DNA from: Candidatus Levyibacteriota bacterium
Lineage (GTDB): Bacteria > Patescibacteriota > Microgenomatia > Levybacterales > UBA12049
Assembly: GCA_016188975.1 (NCBI GenBank)
Contig: JACPGQ010000038.1
Location: 1-34,380, forward strand
Reading direction: 5' to 3'
DNA: 34,380 nucleotides
Part shown: positions 8,160-17,155 of the stretch, one piece after another
Layout of the letters: the number at the start of each line of letters is the position of its first letter
Numbering within the stretch: the first letter of the stretch is position 1
Notes under the pieces: model-generated
Told to the model about the DNA's origin: nothing
Database searches by the model: none
What the model saw: the letters and a program-made list of their open reading frames with translations, nothing else
Made by a program: the position numbers and the translations under genes

Positions 8160-9254
8160 GTGAGAAAAGGAGCGCTTCTTTTAGTCCTGCTACTTCTCTT
8201 CCTCGTTGTTTTTTCCCTGATTCTACAATCAGTCAAAGGAAAAATCGGCAGAGATTTCACCCGTGGGTTGCCAAGGGTATCTGATCCTGTTGTGACAACT
8301 GGACCTTCTGTTGCCCAGGAAAAAGTGACTCGGAGTCTTTTTGTTCCTTACTGGACTGTCAGCAATGCGCAAATTGATACGAGTGGCTATGATACAGTTA
8401 TTTACTTTGGTATCACTCCGACTCTTGAGGGGATTGATGAGAACGAAATGGGATATAAAAAGCTTGCGCTTTTCCAGCAACACGTAAGGTCTTCTGATAG
8501 ATTGCTGACACTGCGAATGCTTGATCGGGAGACGAATCTTGCAATTTTGAAAAGTAAAGACGCACAAGAAGCAATCATAGAAGAGACAATCATCCTTGCT
8601 AAAGACTATGGCTTTTCGGGAGTCGTACTAGATCTTGAGCTCTCAGCACTCCCATTTGATTCACTGCTTCGCCAGGTAACAGAGTTTAGTAGTAATTTCT
8701 CTCAGAGTATTAAGGAGAATGACTTGTCCTTTGCAATGACATTGTATGGTGATACATTTTATCGATTACGTCCGTTTGATGTAAAGGCTTTAGAAAAAAA
8801 TGTTCCTTCATTTCTAATAATGGCATATGATTTTCACAAGGCAGCTGGAAATCCTGGTCCGAATTTCCCTCTGTCTGGAAAAGATACGTACGGTTACGAC
8901 TACCAAACTATGCTAACAAGTTTTTTACAATACATTCCTCCTGCTAAGCTCGGCATTATTTATGGGATGTATGGCTACGACTGGGAGATTAATAGTAGTG
9001 GCAAAGCGGTTACGTCTGCGAAGGCACGGAGTTATCAAGAGATTGAAAAAAATATTATCGCTCGTTGCAGTGAGCTTGAATGTAAAAGAGAAAAAGACAT
9101 GCAGTCTACGGAAATGAAGATTACCTACACTGATACAGAAAACAAGAAACACGTCATCTGGTTTGAGGATCAGGAGTCTGTTAAGAAAAAAGAGGCACTA
9201 GCCAAAAAGATGGGAATTGGCACATTTAGTTTCTGGGCATACTCCTACTTTTAG
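8160..9254 (+). CDS. GH18/YaaH-like glycoside hydrolase family protein, membrane anchored
   Basis: YGFSGVVLDLELS (DxE-type motif), LSFAMTLYGD, FLIMAYDFH, SFWAYSYF; GTG 8160 chosen because TATAAT (8145-8150) lies upstream; ATG 8139 is the alternative. Confidence 0.65.
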   Translation: MRKGALLLVLLLLFLVVFSLILQSVKGKIGRDFTRGLPRVSDPVVTTGPSVAQEKVTRSLFVPYWTVSNAQIDTSGYDTVIYFGITPTLEGIDENEMGYKKLALFQQHVRSSDRLLTLRMLDRETNLAILKSKDAQEAIIEETIILAKDYGFSGVVLDLELSALPFDSLLRQVTEFSSNFSQSIKENDLSFAMTLYGDTFYRLRPFDVKALEKNVPSFLIMAYDFHKAAGNPGPNFPLSGKDTYGYDYQTMLTSFLQYIPPAKLGIIYGMYGYDWEINSSGKAVTSAKARSYQEIEKNIIARCSELECKREKDMQSTEMKITYTDTENKKHVIWFEDQESVKKKEALAKKMGIGTFSFWAYSYF

Positions 9255-9269
9255 TAGTATAGTAATAGT

Positions 9270-9728
9270 ATGAAAGAAATTGTTTTCTTTCTTTTCATCC
9301 AAAAAAATAAGGTGCTCCTGCAGTATACAAAAGGCAAGAGCGGCAAATTTGAAGCTGTTGAAGTTCCTCACGGAGACATTGAGGAGAAAGACCGGGGAAA
9401 ACAGCATGCAAGCGAGAGGGAACATGCTCTGCATAGACTTATGTATGAACAGTCACAGGGAACGGTTATTCCTCTTCAATATGAGATGGTAGAGATGATT
9501 GATGATAAAAAAAAGAATGAACGGGTATATGTCTTTTTTATCTATTCATGGGATGGAGATCATCCGATCTATGCGACAAGCAATAAAGAGCGTATAGCAA
9601 GGCTTCGTTGGCTTTCGGTTACCGAAGGTCTCGATGCAGTAACCGAAGTGCTCGACGCAAAGATCCTCAAAACCGCCAAGGAAATCATCCGTGTTCGGTC
9701 TGTGTTGCATGGGAGGGTGTATCATTAG
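9270..9728 (+). CDS. NUDIX-like protein with degenerate NUDIX box
   Basis: VPHGDIEEKD...EREHALHRLMYEQSQG; YVFFIYSW; RLRWLSVTEGL. Confidence 0.6.
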   Translation: MKEIVFFLFIQKNKVLLQYTKGKSGKFEAVEVPHGDIEEKDRGKQHASEREHALHRLMYEQSQGTVIPLQYEMVEMIDDKKKNERVYVFFIYSWDGDHPIYATSNKERIARLRWLSVTEGLDAVTEVLDAKILKTAKEIIRVRSVLHGRVYH

Positions 9729-9729
9729 A

Positions 9730-9925
9730 ATTTCAAATCCACGCCTGTCAAGCAGGCGAACTCCTTCACCCGATTGTATCGAGCTCAGTCCGTTCCAATT
9801 TTAAATCCGCCAGCTGGCGGACCAATTTCCAATACCAAATGGAGCACGTCATTAGATATTTGAAATTTGCTCGCCTCGCTTCGCACACCAAGAATGCCTA
9901 TTCGGCGAAGCGGGACATTTGAAAT
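9730..9925. repeat. Composite intergenic repeat region with palindromes CGCCTGTCAAGCAGGCG (9742-9758) and TCCGCCAGCTGGCGGA (9806-9821)
   Basis: Direct reading; flanked by TTTCAAAT / ATTTGAAA words. Confidence 0.55.
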
Positions 9926-9952
9926 TAGAAATTGTGGCTCCCAAAAAGGGTA

Positions 9953-9981
9953 TTGACGCTTGATTGGAAATGGTGTATGAT
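9953..9981 (+). promoter_or_regulatory. tuf promoter TTGACG (9953-9958), 17 bp, TATGAT (9976-9981)
   Basis: Near-consensus boxes, 17-bp spacing. Confidence 0.7.
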
Positions 9982-9988
9982 TACACCA

Positions 9989-10016
9989 ATCTCAAAGAGA
10001 TTTGAGATATTTTTTT
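9989..10016 (+). terminator. Terminator-like hairpin in tuf leader: ATCTCAAA GAGA TTTGAGAT A TTTTTTT
   Basis: Perfect 8-bp stem, 4-nt loop, T7, starting at predicted +1/+2. Confidence 0.55.
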
Positions 10017-10060
10017 CTTTGCGATCCCCGCTTTTTTTGGGATAACAAGAAACTAAAGCT

Positions 10061-11245
10061 ATGGCAGACACAAAATTTCAACGCAACAAGCCACACGTCA
10101 ACATCGGGACCATCGGTCACGTCGATCATGGTAAGACCACGACAACAGCAGCTATTGCCACTGTTCTCTCTAAAAAGGGTATGGCAGCAGCCAAAAAATA
10201 TGAGGATATCGACAACGCCCCCGAAGAAAAAGCAAGGGGCGTTACTATTAATATCTCCCACATAGAGTACGAAACAGATAAAAGGCACTATGCACACATC
10301 GATGCGCCAGGCCATGCTGATTACATTAAGAACATGATTACAGGCGCAGCGCAGATGGATGGTGCTATTCTCGTCGTTTCTGCACCTGATGGTCCAATGC
10401 CACAGACTCGTGAGCATATCCTCCTTGCTCGTCAGGTTGGCGTGCCGGCAATTGTCGTCTACCTTAACAAGTGTGATATGGTCCAGGATCCAGAGTTACT
10501 GGATCTTGTTGAGATGGAAGTTCGAGAACTCCTGACGAAATACCAATATCCTGGCGATGAGGTACCAATTATTCGCGGTTCATCCCTGAAGGCACTTGAA
10601 GGCGATCCGGAATATGAGAAGAAGATTGAAGAACTCATGGCGAAAGTTGATGAGTACATCCCGACCCCAACCCGTGAGCTTGATAAGCCATTCTTGATGC
10701 CTGTCGAAGACGTTTTCTCAATCAAAGGTCGAGGAACAGTTGTTACCGGCAGAATTGAGCGAGGAGTTGTCAAAGTAAACGAGACTGTCGAGATTGTCGG
10801 CATGAAGGAAACACGCTCAACAGTCGTTACTGGCGTTGAGATGTTTAAGAAAACACTTGATGAGGGACAGGCAGGAGACAATGTCGGACTTCTCCTGAGG
10901 GGGATTGAGAAAGACGATGTTGAAAGAGGACAAGTTTTGGCAAAGCCAGGCTCAATTACTCCTCACACAGAGTTTGAGGCAGAAGTGTATATCCTTACAA
11001 AAGAAGAGGGTGGACGTCATACGCCATTTTTCACAGGTTACCGACCACAGTTTTATATCAGAACAACCGATGTGACAGGGACTGCGACACTTCCTCAGGG
11101 AACAGAGATGGTCATGCCAGGAGATACAACCAAAATGACAGTGCAACTTATCGTTCCTGTGGCGCTAGAAGACGGAATGCGATTTGCTATCCGTGAAGGT
11201 GGAAAAACTGTTGGTGCCGGTGTGATCACCAAGGTAATAAAATAA
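10061..11245 (+). CDS. tuf: Elongation factor Tu
   Basis: [54 protein letters not shown]. Confidence 0.98.
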   Translation: MADTKFQRNKPHVNIGTIGHVDHGKTTTTAAIATVLSKKGMAAAKKYEDIDNAPEEKARGVTINISHIEYETDKRHYAHIDAPGHADYIKNMITGAAQMDGAILVVSAPDGPMPQTREHILLARQVGVPAIVVYLNKCDMVQDPELLDLVEMEVRELLTKYQYPGDEVPIIRGSSLKALEGDPEYEKKIEELMAKVDEYIPTPTRELDKPFLMPVEDVFSIKGRGTVVTGRIERGVVKVNETVEIVGMKETRSTVVTGVEMFKKTLDEGQAGDNVGLLLRGIEKDDVERGQVLAKPGSITPHTEFEAEVYILTKEEGGRHTPFFTGYRPQFYIRTTDVTGTATLPQGTEMVMPGDTTKMTVQLIVPVALEDGMRFAIREGGKTVGAGVITKVIK

Positions 11246-11258
11246 ACACACCAACGAG

Positions 11259-11280
11259 TCCGACCGAAGGGTCGGATTTT
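11259..11280 (+). terminator. Hairpin TCCGACC GAAG GGTCGGA TTTT after tuf
   Basis: 7-bp stem, 4-nt loop, T4. Confidence 0.5.
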
Positions 11281-11314
11281 AGGTTCTTTAACAGTCTGTT
11301 TAGAGGAAAATGAT

Positions 11315-11623
11315 ATGCCAAAAGGAAGAATTCGAGTTCGTTTGAAAAGCTATGATGCACGGGTGATTGATGCGTGCTGCCAGCAGATTCTCGATACGGC
11401 GATACGAACCGGAGCAAAAATCGTTGGCCCAGTCCCGCTTCCGACGAAGCGGTCAGTCTACGTTGTGAACAAGGCGCCGTTTGTTGAGAAGAATGCCCGT
11501 GATCACTTCGAAATTCGAGTCCATAAAAGACTTGTAGATATTGTTTCCCCGACAGACAAGACAATTGATAGTTTAACGCATTTAGAACTGCCAGCAGGTG
11601 TTGATGTAGAAATTAAGATGTAG
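11315..11623 (+). CDS. rpsJ: Ribosomal protein S10
   Basis: RVRLKSYDARVIDACCQQILDTAIRTGAKIVGPVPLPTK. Confidence 0.97.
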   Translation: MPKGRIRVRLKSYDARVIDACCQQILDTAIRTGAKIVGPVPLPTKRSVYVVNKAPFVEKNARDHFEIRVHKRLVDIVSPTDKTIDSLTHLELPAGVDVEIKM

Positions 11624-11701
11624 TCAAAAAAGACTACTCTTTCTGTTTGATGCCCAACATAATGATACACAACAATTCGAGCTAGTGAGTAAGTAAGACA
11701 A

Positions 11702-11762
11702 GCCTACATATAGGCGCAAACCGATAGAAATGAGAGGTAGCCTACGAGGCTATCTTTTTTTT
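11702..11762 (+). promoter_or_regulatory. Attenuator-like region: hairpin GCCTA CATA TAGGC (11702-11715) then intrinsic terminator GGTAGCCT ACG AGGCTATC T8 (11736-11762)
   Basis: TAGGC (11711-11715) can alternatively pair with GCCTA (11740-11744), excluding the terminator stem. Confidence 0.5.
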
Positions 11763-11767
11763 GTTAG

Positions 11768-11872
11768 ATGCGAATTGATACGAATAAAAATTATCCGAAT
11801 TTATCCGAATAAGAATCATAGGAAAAAGGATTCGGATTTATTCGGAGTAATCATTCGAAATATATTAGGATT
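11768..11872. repeat. Family A iterated-word dyad (TTATCCGAAT arrays / ATTCGGATTT arrays)
   Basis: TTATCCGAATTTATCCGAAT ... ATTCGGATTTATTCGGAGTAATCATTCGAAATATATTAGGATT-ATG. Confidence 0.7.
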
Positions 11873-12685
11873 ATGATACAAGCTTTTTTCGGATCAAAAA
11901 AACAGCAAACACAATTGTTCCTGACAGATGGGACCAGAATTCCTGTGACGCTTGTGCGCGTTGCAGATATGCCGGTGATACAGGTAAAAACCAAAGACAA
12001 GGAAGGCTACAGCGCTCTCCAGCTTGGTGTTGGGGTTGGCAAGAAAAAGCACTGGAGCAAAGCGCTTCTTGGCCACTTGGCAAAAGCCAAGCTTCCATCT
12101 TTTCCTAAAAAAATCGTTGAAATTCGCCTGCTTGCTGATGAAACAGTCCCTACGGTTGGTGAGCTTGTTCGAGTTGCTGATGTTCTCAAGACTGGCGATA
12201 TCGTTTCGGTGACTGGGACATCAAAAGGAAAAGGGTTTGCAGGAGGAGTGAAACGGTACCAGTTTAAAGGAGGGCCTCGAACACACGGTCAGTCAAATAG
12301 GGAAAGAGCTCCAGGATCTCTTGGCCAGACAACCACGCCAGGAAGGGTGTACCGGGGAAAACGAATGGCTGGTCATATGGGTCAAGACACGGTGACTCTC
12401 AAGAATCTCCTCATCGTCGCTGTTGTCGGTGATACGGTATACATTAAGGGATTATTGCCAGGAGCTGTCAATAGTATTGTCCGGGTTAGGAAAACTGGCG
12501 AGAGTAATAAATTTGTCGCTCCACTTCTTGGGGAAGAGAAAAAAGAAGAACAGGTAGAAGAGCAGGCTGTAGGTGTAGAAGCAGCGCAAGAGACAGTTTC
12601 TGAGGAGCGTGTAGAAGATGAAGCTTCAGAAAACAGTACTGCCGGAGAAGAAAAGGAGGAACATGCCAAAAACGAAAGTAAATAG
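11873..12685 (+). CDS. rplC: Ribosomal protein L3 with acidic C-terminal extension
   Basis: GTSKGKGFAGGVKRYQFKGGPRTHGQSNRERAPGSLGQTTTPGRVYRGKRMAGHMG. Confidence 0.97.
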   Translation: MIQAFFGSKKQQTQLFLTDGTRIPVTLVRVADMPVIQVKTKDKEGYSALQLGVGVGKKKHWSKALLGHLAKAKLPSFPKKIVEIRLLADETVPTVGELVRVADVLKTGDIVSVTGTSKGKGFAGGVKRYQFKGGPRTHGQSNRERAPGSLGQTTTPGRVYRGKRMAGHMGQDTVTLKNLLIVAVVGDTVYIKGLLPGAVNSIVRVRKTGESNKFVAPLLGEEKKEEQVEEQAVGVEAAQETVSEERVEDEASENSTAGEEKEEHAKNESK

Positions 12686-13469
12686 CAAACCGCAAATGGC
12701 AAAGGGTACCAAGAAGCAGGGTGCCTCTAAGAAGCCTGTGGCAAGTTCTCCTCTCGGGAAAAAAGCCGCACGCAAAGAAAAGCAGGTAGAACAAGTAGTT
12801 CCGGTTGAAAAGAAAACAACTAAGAATCGGGAAACAGTCTCCGCTAAAGTTGTTGATGTCACGGGAAAGGATGCTGGAACAATAAAGCTGCCAAGTGACA
12901 TTTTCTCAGCCAGCATAAATGATGTACTTATTGCACAGGCAATTCGAGTCTTTCTGGCAAATCAACGAAGCGGTACCTCCTCGACAAAAACGCGAGGCGA
13001 GGTGACCGGATCAACACGGAAAATTTACCGCCAGAAAGGTACGGGTAGGGCAAGGCATGGGGGGATACGAGCCCCCATCTTCGTGGGTGGAGGTATCGTT
13101 TTTGGCCCAAAACCACGAGACCATTCTTTGACGATGTCAAAGAAAATGAAGAAGAAAGCTTTGTTTAGCTCCCTGTCTGCTAGGCGTGGCGACAATGCGC
13201 TTACGTTTGTGACGGGGGTAGAAAAGCTACAGCCTAAGACAAAAGAAGCAGCTAAGATGCTTGCGAATATTACAAGTGCCGATGAGAAGCATGTTTTGTT
13301 CGTGATGTCGGAGGATGCGGATAGTGTAAAGCGAGCGTTTCGTAACCTGCCACAGGTAACACTCCTTCCCTACTCCCAGCTCACTACCTATGCCGTCATG
13401 GCTGCGGGGAGCATCGTTTTTACCAAGGATGCAGCAGAAAAAATGAGCAGTCATTTCTTGAAAGGATAA
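12663..13469 (+). CDS. rplD: Ribosomal protein L4 with basic N-terminal extension
   Basis: VFLANQRSGTSSTKTRGEVTGSTRKIYRQKGTGRARHGGIRAPIFVGGG. Confidence 0.95.
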   Translation: MPKTKVNSKPQMAKGTKKQGASKKPVASSPLGKKAARKEKQVEQVVPVEKKTTKNRETVSAKVVDVTGKDAGTIKLPSDIFSASINDVLIAQAIRVFLANQRSGTSSTKTRGEVTGSTRKIYRQKGTGRARHGGIRAPIFVGGGIVFGPKPRDHSLTMSKKMKKKALFSSLSARRGDNALTFVTGVEKLQPKTKEAAKMLANITSADEKHVLFVMSEDADSVKRAFRNLPQVTLLPYSQLTTYAVMAAGSIVFTKDAAEKMSSHFLKG

Positions 13470-13472
13470 ACC

Positions 13473-13892
13473 ATGCAAACAGTAGATGTCATTATTAGGC
13501 CGTTATTGAGTGAGAAGTCGATGAAAGAAAGCGAAAAAGGAAGATATGCGTTCCTCGTTCATAGAAGAGCGAATAAGCATGATGTTAAACGGGCAGTTGG
13601 GGAAATATTCCATGTTGATGTTGTCTCAGTTTTGACAACCACCGTCAAGGGAAGAACAAAGCGAGTCGGCATGCGCCGACTTGAAGTCAAACAGTCTCCT
13701 TTCAAGAAGGCAGTTGTGATGCTCAAAAAAGGCCAGACGCTTGGTGGATCGACTGAAGAAGTAAAAGAAACGGGTGTCAAGGCTAACGAAAAGAAAAACG
13801 AGCCGCGCAGAGTCGCTCTTCCCAGTTTGCTCTCAGGGGTATTCGGGAAAGGCAAGAAAACAAAGGATCAGGGAGAGTCTGAGGAGAAGTAA
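13473..13892 (+). CDS. rplW: Ribosomal protein L23 with C-terminal extension
   Basis: VIIRPLLSEKSMKESEKGRYAFLVHRRANKHDVKRAV. Confidence 0.95.
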   Translation: MQTVDVIIRPLLSEKSMKESEKGRYAFLVHRRANKHDVKRAVGEIFHVDVVSVLTTTVKGRTKRVGMRRLEVKQSPFKKAVVMLKKGQTLGGSTEEVKETGVKANEKKNEPRRVALPSLLSGVFGKGKKTKDQGESEEK

Positions 13893-13894
13893 TT

Positions 13895-14635
13895 ATGGCA
13901 CGAATAAAAATTATCAAAAAGAAGCGGACAGGAAGAGATAATTCAGGACAGGTCGTCGTCAGGCACCAAGGGGGTGCTCATAAAAGGTTTCTTCGTGTTA
14001 TCGATTTCCGTCGTATGAAGCGTGAGATGCCTGGGAAAGTCGTCGCAATTGAGTACGATCCAAATAGGACTGTTGACATTGCTCTTGTGCAATATGCTGA
14101 TGGGCAGAAGCAGTATCACCTTGCTCCTGAAGGATTAAAGCCTGGAGATGTTATAATAGCCGGACAAAATGTTGAGGTGAGGATGGGGAATGCTTTGCCT
14201 CTTTCACAAATCCCTGTCGGGACGTTTGTTCATAATATCGAATTGACGCCAGGACGTGGAGGGCAGATGGCAAGGGGTGCTGGGACGTATGCTATTATGA
14301 CTTCCCGTGAAGGTGACTTTGTGCACCTTAAGCTTCCATCTGGTGAGATGCGGCGTGTCCGGGCAGAAGGGTACGCGACTGTCGGGCAGCTTGGGAATAT
14401 CGAGTGGAAAAATGAAGTGATGGGGAAAGCTGGTAGAAATCGCCATCGAGGAATTAGACCCAGTGTCCGAGGAGTCGCTCAAAACCCACGGTCACACCCT
14501 CACGGTGGAGGAGAAGGGCGATCAGGAATTGGTATGCCCTCTCCTAAGACGTTTTATGGACGAAAGGCTGTTGGGAAAACGAGGCGGCCAAACAAGTATT
14601 CGGATAAGCATATTTTGCAAAGGAGAAAGAAGTAA
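13895..14635 (+). CDS. rplB: Ribosomal protein L2
   Basis: GRDNSGQVVVRHQGGAHKRFLR; RGVAQNPRSHPHGGGEGRS. Confidence 0.97.
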   Translation: MARIKIIKKKRTGRDNSGQVVVRHQGGAHKRFLRVIDFRRMKREMPGKVVAIEYDPNRTVDIALVQYADGQKQYHLAPEGLKPGDVIIAGQNVEVRMGNALPLSQIPVGTFVHNIELTPGRGGQMARGAGTYAIMTSREGDFVHLKLPSGEMRRVRAEGYATVGQLGNIEWKNEVMGKAGRNRHRGIRPSVRGVAQNPRSHPHGGGEGRSGIGMPSPKTFYGRKAVGKTRRPNKYSDKHILQRRKK

Positions 14636-14743
14636 ATCCGAATTTATCCGAATGAAAATAGTCCTAATGCATCCGAATTAGGGTGTTTCGGAGAACAGGA
14701 TTAGGATTCATTCGGAGTAATTACATTCGAATATATTAGGATA
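14636..14743. repeat. Family A iterated-word dyad
   Basis: AATCCGAATTTATCCGAATG ... 37-bp block TTCGGAGAACAGGATTAGGATTCATTCGGAGTAATTA (14687-14723), identical to 25008-25044. Confidence 0.75.
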
Positions 14744-14745
14744 TT

Positions 14746-15030
14746 ATGGCACGATCAACGAAAAAAGGACCATATATAGACCCAAGACTCATGAAGAAGG
14801 TAGTCAGCCAAAAGAACTCTGGCGACAAGTCTCCTATTAAAACCTGGTCACGAGCCTGTCAAATCCCGCCTGAGTTTGTGGGGCATACATTTGCAGTGCA
14901 CAACGGACGTATCTTTGTCAACGTCTATGTTGTTGAGTCTATGGTAGGACATCGTCTAGGCGAATTTTCGCCAACGAGAACATTTCGAAGTCACGGAAGA
15001 GTTGTCGCTCGTGAGATTTCAAAGACTTGA
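14746..15030 (+). CDS. rpsS: Ribosomal protein S19
   Basis: [51 protein letters not shown]. Confidence 0.97.
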   Translation: MARSTKKGPYIDPRLMKKVVSQKNSGDKSPIKTWSRACQIPPEFVGHTFAVHNGRIFVNVYVVESMVGHRLGEFSPTRTFRSHGRVVAREISKT

Positions 15031-15090
15031 TGCGAATTTATTCGAATGAGAATAGTCCGAATTCATACGAATAGAGTGTAAAGGACAAAA
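15031..15090. repeat. Family A half-element
   Basis: GCGAATTTATTCGAATGAGAATAGTCCGAATTCATACGAATAG. Confidence 0.6.
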
Positions 15091-15092
15091 AT

Positions 15093-15485
15093 ATGCAAAT
15101 AATAGCGGAAAGTAATTCAGTTACCATTAGCCCACGCAAGGTCAGGCTCGTTGCGGATGCAATTCGTCACTTGACGCTTACAGAAGCAATGCAGCTGTTG
15201 TCGCTTACTCCAAAGAGGGCTTCCCGTCCTATGCAAAAAGTGCTTCAAAGCGCTATTGCAAATGCTGTAAATAACAAGAGGTTATCCCAAGATACGCTTT
15301 CTTTGAAGGCGATTGAGGTTATGGAGGGACCTGTTATGAAAAGGTACCATCCCTCAACACGTGGAAGGATTCATCCTTATAAGAAGCAGACGAGCCACAT
15401 CCGGGTTGTTCTTGAGTCTGTCGAGAAGCCGAAAGAGAAACCAGCTATGAAACACAAAAAAGGAGAGGAGGAAGAGGATGAATAA
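15093..15485 (+). CDS. rplV: Ribosomal protein L22
   Basis: SPRKVRLVADAIR; GPVMKRYHPSTRGRIHPYKKQTSHIRVVL. Confidence 0.96.
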   Translation: MQIIAESNSVTISPRKVRLVADAIRHLTLTEAMQLLSLTPKRASRPMQKVLQSAIANAVNNKRLSQDTLSLKAIEVMEGPVMKRYHPSTRGRIHPYKKQTSHIRVVLESVEKPKEKPAMKHKKGEEEEDE

Positions 15486-15578
15486 ATATCAAATGTCAAA
15501 TATCAAATGTCAAATACATACCAATGAAGAGAGCGTTTTCATTGCACATTGGAAATTGGATATTGGACATTGGATATT
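15486..15578. repeat. Family B 7-bp iterated-word dyad, where rpsC is normally located
   Basis: AATATCAAATGTCAAATATCAAATGTCAAAT ... ATTGGAAATTGGATATTGGACATTGGATATT. Confidence 0.75.
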
Positions 15579-15593
15579 CTCCGAAGGAGCTAT

Positions 15594-16004
15594 ATGTTAG
15601 TACCAAGGAGAGTAAAATATCGAAAACAAATGCGGGGCACTATGAAAGGCGATGCGTATCGCGGAACGACGTTTGCGTTTGGCGAGTACGGTATCGTTGC
15701 TGAAGAGATGGGATGGATTTCGAGTCGACAAATCGAAGCAGCCCGTCGGGCTATCTCGCATTATACACAGCGCGGAGGAAGAATTTGGATTCGTATTTTT
15801 CCTGACAAGCCGATCACCAAAAAACCACCGGAAGTGCGCATGGGAGGCGGAAAAGGAGACGTTTTTGAGTATGTGGCACCGGTGAAGCGGGGAAGAATTC
15901 TTTTTGAAATGGGCGGCGTGACACGGGATATCGCGTTTGCAGCGCTTCGTCTTGCAGCGCATAAAATGCCTGTCAAAACAAGACTTGTGGCGAAAAATCA
16001 CTAA
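15594..16004 (+). CDS. rplP: Ribosomal protein L16
   Basis: [61 protein letters not shown] at 15594 with SD GAAGGAG. Confidence 0.96.
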   Translation: MLVPRRVKYRKQMRGTMKGDAYRGTTFAFGEYGIVAEEMGWISSRQIEAARRAISHYTQRGGRIWIRIFPDKPITKKPPEVRMGGGKGDVFEYVAPVKRGRILFEMGGVTRDIAFAALRLAAHKMPVKTRLVAKNH

Positions 16005-16007
16005 ACT

Positions 16008-16223
16008 ATGAAAACGAAAGAGAAAAAAGAATTACACCAAAAGACAGTGGTTGAGCTCCAAAAGCTCGTTTCGGATGCGCGAATTAAGCTTTTTTCCTAC
16101 AAGATGGAAAAAGACCAAGGCAAACTTACCGATGTGAGACTTATGAGCAAAACGCGGGATGATATAGCAAAGCTACTTACCGTTTTGCAGATTAGGAAAA
16201 AAGAAGGAGGCAAGCATGCATAA
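16008..16223 (+). CDS. rpmC: Ribosomal protein L29
   Basis: Position and LQKLVSDARIKLFSYKMEKDQGKLTDVRLMSKTRDDIAKLLTVL. Confidence 0.9.
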   Translation: MKTKEKKELHQKTVVELQKLVSDARIKLFSYKMEKDQGKLTDVRLMSKTRDDIAKLLTVLQIRKKEGGKHA

Positions 16224-16494
16224 AGTATTAACTGGTGTTGTCGTTTCGATAGCGATGAAGAATACTGTTGTTGTTGAAGTGACAGAGCACAAGCCGCATC
16301 CACTCTACAGGAAGCTTTTGAAAAAAAGTAAGCGGTTTAAGGCAGACCCGAAAGGCCAGACGCTCATAGTTGGTGATATTGTACGAATCACCGGAACGCG
16401 ACCACTCGCGGGAAATAAGCATTTCGCGGTAACTGAGGTACTTCCAAAGCGTCAACTCGTCAAAGAGGAGGAAAACAATGATACAACTGCGTAG
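16216..16494 (+). CDS. rpsQ: Ribosomal protein S17
   Basis: [41 protein letters not shown]. Confidence 0.95.
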   Translation: MHKVLTGVVVSIAMKNTVVVEVTEHKPHPLYRKLLKKSKRFKADPKGQTLIVGDIVRITGTRPLAGNKHFAVTEVLPKRQLVKEEENNDTTA

Positions 16495-16852
16495 TATTCT
16501 CACTATTGCTGACAATTCAGGAGCAAAAACAATTTCAGTCATTCATGTTTTTGGCGGTTCCAAGCGCAAGTTTGGAGGAATTGGCGATATTGTTAATGCT
16601 GTCGTTAAACAGGCCGATCCCAACGGACAGGTCAAGGATGCAGAGCTTGTGAAGGCGGTAGTTGTAAGGACGAGAAAAGAGCACAAGCGTGAGGACGGGT
16701 CATATGTACGGTTTTCTGATAATGCCGCTGTCATCATTGATAATCCGAAAGATAAAAACCCTCGCGGGACACGAATTTTTGGTCCTATTGCCCGTGAAGT
16801 ACGAGATAGAGGGTTTGCAAAAATTGCCAGTATGGCTGTTGAGGTTGTATGA
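16478..16852 (+). CDS. rplN: Ribosomal protein L14
   Basis: [58 protein letters not shown]. Confidence 0.97.
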   Translation: MIQLRSILTIADNSGAKTISVIHVFGGSKRKFGGIGDIVNAVVKQADPNGQVKDAELVKAVVVRTRKEHKREDGSYVRFSDNAAVIIDNPKDKNPRGTRIFGPIAREVRDRGFAKIASMAVEVV

Positions 16853-17154
16853 AGTTACACAAAGGAGATACAGTACAAGTTGTTTTAGGCAAAGATAAGG
16901 GTAAGTCCGGAAAAATTACCGATGTATCTGAAAAAGGAAAAACAGTCACTGTTGATGGAATGAATCTCTATAAGCGACACATCAAAGCACGAAGCGAGAG
17001 ACAGAAATCAGAAATCGTGACGCGTGTTCGTCCTTTGCCGGTTGCCAATGTTGCGCTCATTTGCCCAAAGTGTAAGAAGATAACACGGGTAGGATATAAA
17101 ACGATTAACAAAGAAAAAGTACGCGTCTGTCGAAAATGTGATGCAACAATCTAG
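16849..17154 (+). CDS. rplX: Ribosomal protein L24
   Basis: [44 protein letters not shown]. Confidence 0.96.
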   Translation: MKLHKGDTVQVVLGKDKGKSGKITDVSEKGKTVTVDGMNLYKRHIKARSERQKSEIVTRVRPLPVANVALICPKCKKITRVGYKTINKEKVRVCRKCDATI

Positions 17155-17155
17155 T

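Noticed and set aside
11702-11762. Possible c-di-GMP (GEMM-I) riboswitch because of GCAAACC and GGTAGCC fragments
   Set aside because: Only scattered words match; the two-helix GEMM core and tetraloop/receptor pairing are not evident, so only a generic attenuator is claimed
15549-15593. Longer L16 start ([15 protein letters not shown]...)
   Set aside because: Encoded by the Family B repeat arm; ATG 15594 has a proper SD and gives the conserved [12 protein letters not shown]-terminus
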